NCBI GenBank assembly: GCA_023630585.1
Contig: CM042545.1
Location: 1,864,915-1,928,914, forward strand
Source: Cranoglanis bouderius
Taxonomy: Eukaryota > Chordata > Actinopteri > Siluriformes > Cranoglanididae
Direction: 5' to 3'
Length of the DNA: 64,000 bases
Below are positions 60,301-64,000 of this stretch, one piece after another; positions within the stretch are counted from its first letter, which is position 1, and each line of letters begins with the position of its first letter. The translations under genes and the position numbers were made by a program. The notes under the pieces are model-generated. The model worked only from the letters and a program-made list of their open reading frames with translations. It did no database searches and was not told the origin of the DNA.

Positions 60301-62132
60301 CTTTGGGTTATGTATTAGGAATGTGAAGGCCTCCTCCCAAACAGGCTCATTGGTTTTATAACGTGTCTATGAACAGAACAGAATTTTTTTTAATAAATGC
60401 AAAAACACTTAAATATAACTCAATATGTCATGAATATTTAGACATAAATACTTTAGAAGAGAGAAATATTAGAGACAATCCTGGATGCTATTCTGGTTGA
60501 ATATATGATAAGAATATTTTTACATGGACTGTTGGTGGACCCTAATGATGAGCAAAGCCACAACTTTAGGATGATTCTACTGACCATTTCAGGGTTTCTT
60601 TGTCTTGTTTTATTTTTTTAATGTTTTGCCTATGAAATTTTACACAACCCCGAGTGATAAAAGGCACTAAACTATCAAAAATATTTATTATTGCTAGCAA
60701 ACCTACCTGTTACTCTGACACACTCCGATGCTACCTTCTTCTTTCCTTATAACTTACAGCTATAGCTACAGTGACTGAACTTTCTCGGTTGTCACATTCA
60801 CTTAACTACCCCAACATTAGGCTAAATCTTTTCTATGATAATTATTCTTTTTATTTTCATATCAGTATGTGATGCTGAGAAGTCTAATAATCGCAACGAT
60901 AATTTCATCATCAGAAAACTTTTACCACAGCTGAACACCTAAATTTCATTCTAAAATTATGGAATGCTGTTGTACAAATATATCCGAGACAAAAACATAA
61001 CTGTATACAAAAACTGATTGAAATGCTTAATTATTTCCTCAAGTCTCAGTCAGTAAACTAAAATTTAAAAGGTTTATTTTATTCTTCCGATTTTTAACTC
61101 TTGCATGTTTAGTCACTCATCTATTACCATTTTTTATGCACACGATATATCCAGACATTTGATTGATCCTTTAATATCATTTGATATCTGATATCGATGA
61201 TTAATGTAGACTAGCGCGTTCAAAAGTGTCAGCGTCGGCCATCCTGGTGATATGGATGGAATTCAACGGTGTCTAGATTACGCAATGCTCTCATGAGTGT
61301 CAACAACATTTTAGTGCACAGATACACATGTTTGGCTGCATGATTCGTTAGTTTTATTCTCCCGCGAGTGTGTTTTTGTTATTAAGAATTTAAAGTCTAC
61401 AGCAATAGTTTCACTGATATTTAATACGACTTTAATATGATGGGACTATTCATAGCTTACAATAGTTGAGCACATCTTGTGCACAATGATTACTATATAA
61501 TGCCCAAGTAAAAAAAAAAAATACACGTATGTAAGCCGAGTACAATAGATAACAGATAAATGACTAAACATGTGCTGGAATCCAAGATACGTAAATGGAG
61601 ATATTGAAATATAAAAATCATACAAGATAAATAGAGAAGTAAAACAAATTTATTTATTTATTTTTTTTAGTTATTTTATCAGCTGTTCAGGAAATAGTCC
61701 TTGTTTCCCTTTTACTTGCTCTATAATCAATATTTGTATTCAGTCAAATTTCATTTAACATATAGAATTACACACACTCATTGTACAGCCTAATAATGAC
61801 TTGTTATTTTCGAGATTTCATACCCAAGTGCCTAGATCCCCAAACACTATATGCTGCACCTTTAATGTTTGCGAAACTTTCGCATAGGAAAATCCCCACC
61901 AAATTCTTATGTGTTTAGTTGTGTGCAGCTGAATGTAAATGATTCATGAATGTAAATGTAAAATAATTCAACACAATTTTGTTGCGTAGGGAATAAACAT
62001 GAAACCCACAAACAATGAAGTCAAACAATTCTGTGCGAGCATGCACTTTATTCTCACCTTACTCTCGAAAACCGTGTGTCCGACTTTAAACTGGACCCAG
62101 GGACTTGGATCACTGGTGACTTTCTTCGCAGA
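52038..62132 (-). CDS. esyt2: ESYT2 gene, last nine coding exons
   Basis: Nine exons join in frame for 387 residues plus a TAA stop. They encode the second half of C2B (62058-55075), a Ser-rich linker ending KEPTPSIASDIS, and the C-terminal C2 domain (C2C) with SSQRNKLIVVVH and SGSDPYVRLYLLPDKRRSGR. These strings are characteristic of extended synaptotagmin 2, an ER-anchored lipid-transfer protein whose C2 domains bind plasma membrane PIP2. ESYT3 shares the layout, but the linker and the PTPRN2 neighbour favour ESYT2. The SMP domain and C2A exons lie right of the window or were not recognised. Confidence 0.93.
52181..52230 (-). CDS. esyt2: ESYT2 exon H (C2C end)
   Basis: 50 bp encoding VMVDLTSEDISKSWTQ plus two bases of a Trp codon, giving the WTQW motif with exon I. 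Acceptor TCTCAG, donor GTGAGA. Confidence 0.88.
52571..52676 (-). CDS. esyt2: ESYT2 exon G (C2C)
   Basis: 106 bp encoding FEFSVSLVELHRRTLDVAVK then NGGGLLSKHKGLLGK. Matches the RRTLDVAVKN-GG-LSK-KGLLGK block of ESYT2. Acceptor TGTGTAG, donor GTGAGA. Confidence 0.94.
52800..52931 (-). CDS. esyt2: ESYT2 exon F (C2C core)
   Basis: 132 bp encoding NLISFTDSGSDPYVRLYLLP then DKRRSGRRKTHTIKKNLNPV and YDQ. Has the SDPYV motif and the basic KRRSGRRK patch. The donor is GTTAGA, weaker than the usual GTRAGT. Confidence 0.95.
53121..53639. mobile_element. Short Tc1-derived element, copy 5
   Basis: Ends ATATGGCCAAAAGTTTGTAG and CTTTTGGCCATATAGTGTA. Minus-strand remnant at 53312-53500: NLFQHDNALVHKSRSIKTWF then CPAQSPDHSPTE. 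Lies in the ESYT2 intron between exons E and F. Confidence 0.82.
54049..54147 (-). CDS. esyt2: ESYT2 exon E (start of C2C)
   Basis: 99 bp encoding GSTSGHFPLGEIEMTVRHSS then QRNKLIVVVHRC. The SSQRNKLIVVVH string begins C2C. Acceptor TTACAG, donor GTAACT. Confidence 0.94.
54297..54352. repeat. (TG)n microsatellite next to ESYT2 exon D
   Basis: 56 bp of TG on the plus strand, i.e. (CA)n in the ESYT2 transcript, starting about 17 bases after the exon D donor. Confidence 0.95.
54370..54791 (-). CDS. esyt2: ESYT2 exon D (Ser-rich linker)
   Basis: 422 bp encoding VLSLEKLSASDQPSSVQVRS through DLQGLSESVSTTPLEDSPVR to KEPTPSIASDISHPYASQEL and KELQ. Disordered linker between C2B and C2C, with the conserved KEPTPSIASDIS box. 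Acceptor TTCCAG, donor GTAAAG; a 56-bp (CA)n run on the coding strand begins about 17 bases past the exon end. Confidence 0.92.
54926..55075 (-). CDS. esyt2: ESYT2 exon C (end of C2B)
   Basis: 150 bp encoding VKDERHECTLGTFTLPLTQL, LQAEQMTLSQRFPLRSAGPS and STLKMKIALR. Closing strands of C2B. Acceptor TTTAG, donor GTACAC. Confidence 0.93.
55080..56200. other. ESYT2 intron B-C, plain part
   Basis: 55380-56150 contains a direct-inverted pair of words: TTAAAGCTGCAGTACGGAAC near 55430 and TCCATACTGCAGCTTTAATA near 56115. These suggest the ends of another fish MITE of about 690 bp. No coding content seen. Confidence 0.4.
56212..57345 (+). mobile_element. Tc1-like element, family A copy 3, with SINE inside
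   Basis: Left end near CAGTCATGTGAAAAAATAAG. A SINE at 56514-56712 interrupts it. The transposase reading 56756-57301 contains SKFSPRADRLMQKEVSKNPN, NVLWTDESKIELFCHSN and is cut before the second catalytic Asp. The right half is missing. Confidence 0.8.
56514..56712 (+). repeat. Fish tRNA-like SINE, best copy
   Basis: ACATTTACATTTATGGCATT ... GCCCTTATCCAGAGCAACTT ... GGTGCTGGGATTTGAACTCA ... CTTAACCACTGAGCTACC. The end resembles a tRNA 3' half read in reverse. About 200 bp. Confidence 0.7.
57889..59257 (-). mobile_element. Tc1-like element, family F copy 2
   Basis: Ends CATCCCCAATTCCGAAAAAG and CTTTTTCGGAATTGGGGTTG with TA at 57887-57888 and 59258-59259. 1.37 kb. Confidence 0.88.
58177..58928 (-). 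pseudogene. Tc1 transposase pseudogene (family F copy 2)
   Basis: Starts near 58928 (MMGQGSPICQQMRQRKIQHY), HTH QIGRILGISPSTVHNIIKKF, basic GRGRKPLL. The middle is frameshifted and missing the first catalytic Asp region. 58177-58449 reads EQDNAKPHSAGWLRKQSLQV and SPDLSPIENVWRIMKHK. Inactive. Confidence 0.8.
59300..60245. other. ESYT2 intron, nothing recognised
   Basis: AT-rich intronic DNA; no exon, repeat or RNA gene that I can support. Confidence 0.6.
60246..60272. repeat. (TG)n next to ESYT2 exon B
   Basis: About 26 bp of TG on the plus strand, i.e. (CA)n in the transcript, starting 7 bases after the exon B donor. Confidence 0.9.
60280..60366 (-). CDS. esyt2: ESYT2 exon B (C2B core)
   Basis: 87 bp encoding TRYKTNEPVWEEAFTFLIHN then PKSQDLEVE, the TxxPxWxExFxF pattern of C2 domains. 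Acceptor TTCATAG, donor GTAACA. The coding strand carries a (CA)n run beginning 7 bases after the exon end. Confidence 0.93.
60370..62050. other. ESYT2 intron A-B, nothing recognised
   Basis: AT-rich, low-complexity DNA with short poly(A) and TTTATT runs; no gene or clear mobile element. Confidence 0.6.
62058..62132 (-). CDS. esyt2: ESYT2 exon A (C2B, first strands)
   Basis: 75 bp encoding SAKKVTSDPSPWVQFKVGHT then VFESK. Fits the C2B strand with the conserved VGH...ESK pattern. Acceptor CTCTAG, donor GTGAGA, phase 0 at both ends. Confidence 0.85.
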
Positions 62133-62589
62133 CTAGAGAGTAACAAGTTTCAATGATTATCATGTTATCAAATTACATTATTTTACATATTAAATGTCTC
62201 AATTTTAATCCTCATAGACTTGAACAAAATAAAATGAAATATTCTGGAATATATTTTTGTACATAAAACATTAAACAAATCATTTCAATTCACATTTAAA
62301 TGAGATTTTACATAGGTTTTAACAATAATGTAACATGCATGTAGAAAACAACTACAAAATCAAGATGCTAGATACAAGTTACAAAAAAAAAAAAAAAAAA
62401 TTGTCTCTCAAGAACTGATTTACCAGAGACATGAATGCTTGGACCCAGGTCGCAATTTTGCCTTTATCCATTTAATTATTTTTTGCATGTTTGCACTTAT
62501 TCCCTTAAATGATGGAAGGTTCTTGGGCCTTCAAATTGTTCAATCGTTGTAACTGTCCACGAGACACACAGCTCTCCATTTCACATATC

Positions 62590-62830
62590 AACACTATCAG
62601 AGGTTATCCATGTCGTGCTGCCACAGGACCGGTTCACATCAGTGGATCTATGTGATGCATATTTTCATGCCCCTATTTCCCCAGCACATGAAAGCCTTGG
62701 ATGACTGGTTCATATGTGCTCCCACCAAGGAGCAGGCCATCCAGACCAATCCACCCTCTTTGTACACATTATAGTGCTCAGTCTCATGGTGAATTTGGGA
62801 AAGAGCTCCCTAACAGTGAAGCACTGTGAG
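62590..62830 (+). pseudogene. DIRS reverse transcriptase fragment
   Basis: The plus strand reads VVLPQDRFTSVDLCDAYFHA then DDWFICAPTKEQA in broken frames, matching the FTSVDLKDAYFHIP and LDDWLICA blocks of DIRS-type RTs. The YLDD-like box is absent. It is the RT piece that the 24.6-28.0 kb DIRS copy lacks, but from a separate insertion. Confidence 0.6.
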
Positions 62831-64000
62831 GCCAGATTAATTGAGAATACCTGCCACCCTGTCAACACAATATGTGGCAGACATTATGCATTAATTGCAC
62901 TCAGGGCTATGACGTGTTTCCGCTTTGAAATAGTGCGGTTCTCACATCTCCGGTAGCATTGTTTACATTCAGCAGTGCAACCAGACAGCAAGACAACTTG
63001 TTAGCAACAGCACAATCTTCTTTGCAGTGAACTGTGTGGGCTAATGTTAGCTTGAGTGTTTCTATTAATAGGTATTTTCTTACCTTTATAGTTGTGCATG
63101 TATGATGAAACAGTCTGAAGCCTTTTTGAAGCTTAATAAAAGGACCTTTGCAAGTGTTCCTACATATATAATGAATCTTGGTCACGTTCATTTTCGGGAG
63201 CTCTTGTAGACACCGTGTGTAAAATAGCACCACTGCCATTATAGTACACAAAATGGAGTAGAAAAACCTCATAGTTATAATGCGGAAGTGTTTGTGCCAG
63301 TAGCAATTTGCACTTGTAATTAAAATTGATGCAGGTCCTGCTGAGATGTGCTGTACCAGATCCTGCTGAGGATGCTAGGATCATTAACCATAGCTGCAGG
63401 GGCAAATCCTCTAGGCCTATTGTAATAAAAGAACTTTCAGAAGCTGGTCATCAACCAGAGGTTGAACCCACAGGCTCTAGCTCACTGGAGATTCAAGGTT
63501 TTTCTGTGTGTCCCGTTGGAGAGAGGTGGTCACCACAGTCACCTCCATCACAGCTGTGATGTTATTTGTGATAACATGTTATTTGTTTAATTATAGTACA
63601 CAGGCAACATTCTTAACATTTTATCATAATAGGACGAAAGCTGGCAGGCTTGCATGTACCTATTTTTTTATACGCATTCATTGCAATTTGAAAACAATCA
63701 TACAAGTTCACATAGTGTGTCCCAAGACATGAAAAAGGCTAACTACCAAGACTGTATTCTGAAATGGGAAGGCATTGAGCTATGTCTGAAATTAATGATT
63801 AGAATGCTGCTTTCTAGGTGACTCCATGTGGCCAATTTTGAAGGCATCAATACATGTATCCTTAACTGTCCTGCACATCCCATAAGCCAGTGCATCAGTC
63901 AGTGTAAAAAAAAAAAAAAAAGAAAGGGCGACAGGAAACACTGAGAACAGGCGGATCAGTTTTCTGAGAAATAAGTTATTTGTAATTGCTTTTGACTTAA
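62830..64000. other. Right edge, upstream ESYT2 intron
   Basis: Contains short unassigned readings near 62907-63272 and 63326-63559. No ESYT2 exon with splice sites was recognised here. Confidence 0.5.

Noticed and set aside
62907..63272. 121-residue minus-strand ORF near the right edge
   Set aside because: No recognisable domain, no splice support and no resemblance to ESYT2 C2A or SMP sequence.

Overview
The window is vertebrate nuclear DNA, almost certainly from a teleost fish. It holds parts of two split genes with GT-AG introns, many dinucleotide repeats, and a very dense load of Tc1-type transposons with TA target sites, plus LINE tails, a DIRS element and fish tRNA-like repeats. The mixture resembles ostariophysan genomes such as catfishes, but that is inference.

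Two host genes lie on the minus strand, in series. ESYT2 (extended synaptotagmin 2, an ER-plasma membrane tether) enters from the right edge. Its last nine coding exons run from 62132 to the stop codon at 52038-52040, covering the second C2 domain, a Ser-rich linker and the C-terminal C2 domain. PTPRN2 (phogrin, a receptor-type phosphatase-like protein of secretory granules) follows. It has 17 exons from the start codon at 47802 to 5424. They join in one frame through 804 codons: signal peptide, Cys-rich RESP18-like region, luminal domain, one membrane span, and the start of the phosphatase domain. The catalytic part lies beyond the left edge. In human 7q36.3 the order is PTPRN2-NCAPG2-ESYT2 with the same strand; NCAPG2 is not seen here, where only about 4.2 kb separates the two genes.

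Layout: 1-5.4 kb is PTPRN2 intron filled with a duplicated Tc1, microsatellites and LINE tails. 5.4-12.9 kb holds exons 17 to 9, with a three-deep Tc1 nest at 6.6-9.8 kb ending 15 bp from a splice donor. 13-19 kb has LINE pieces and two Tc1 elements. 19-22 kb has exons 8 to 6. 22-37.8 kb alternates Tc1 copies, a DIRS element, a fold-back element and exons 5 to 2. 37.8-47.7 kb is intron 1, with a Tc1 carrying an uninterrupted DD35E transposase, a palindromic MITE, GC-rich repeat blocks and the 5' part of a hAT-like element. 47.7-48.1 kb is exon 1 and the putative promoter with a perfect CRE. 48.1-52 kb is intergenic. 52-64 kb is the ESYT2 tail with more Tc1 copies.

I found no operon-like or otherwise new multi-gene system. 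The most notable items are the intact transposase, the nested insertions next to a host splice site, the permuted DIRS element, and CA repeats just inside two ESYT2 introns.
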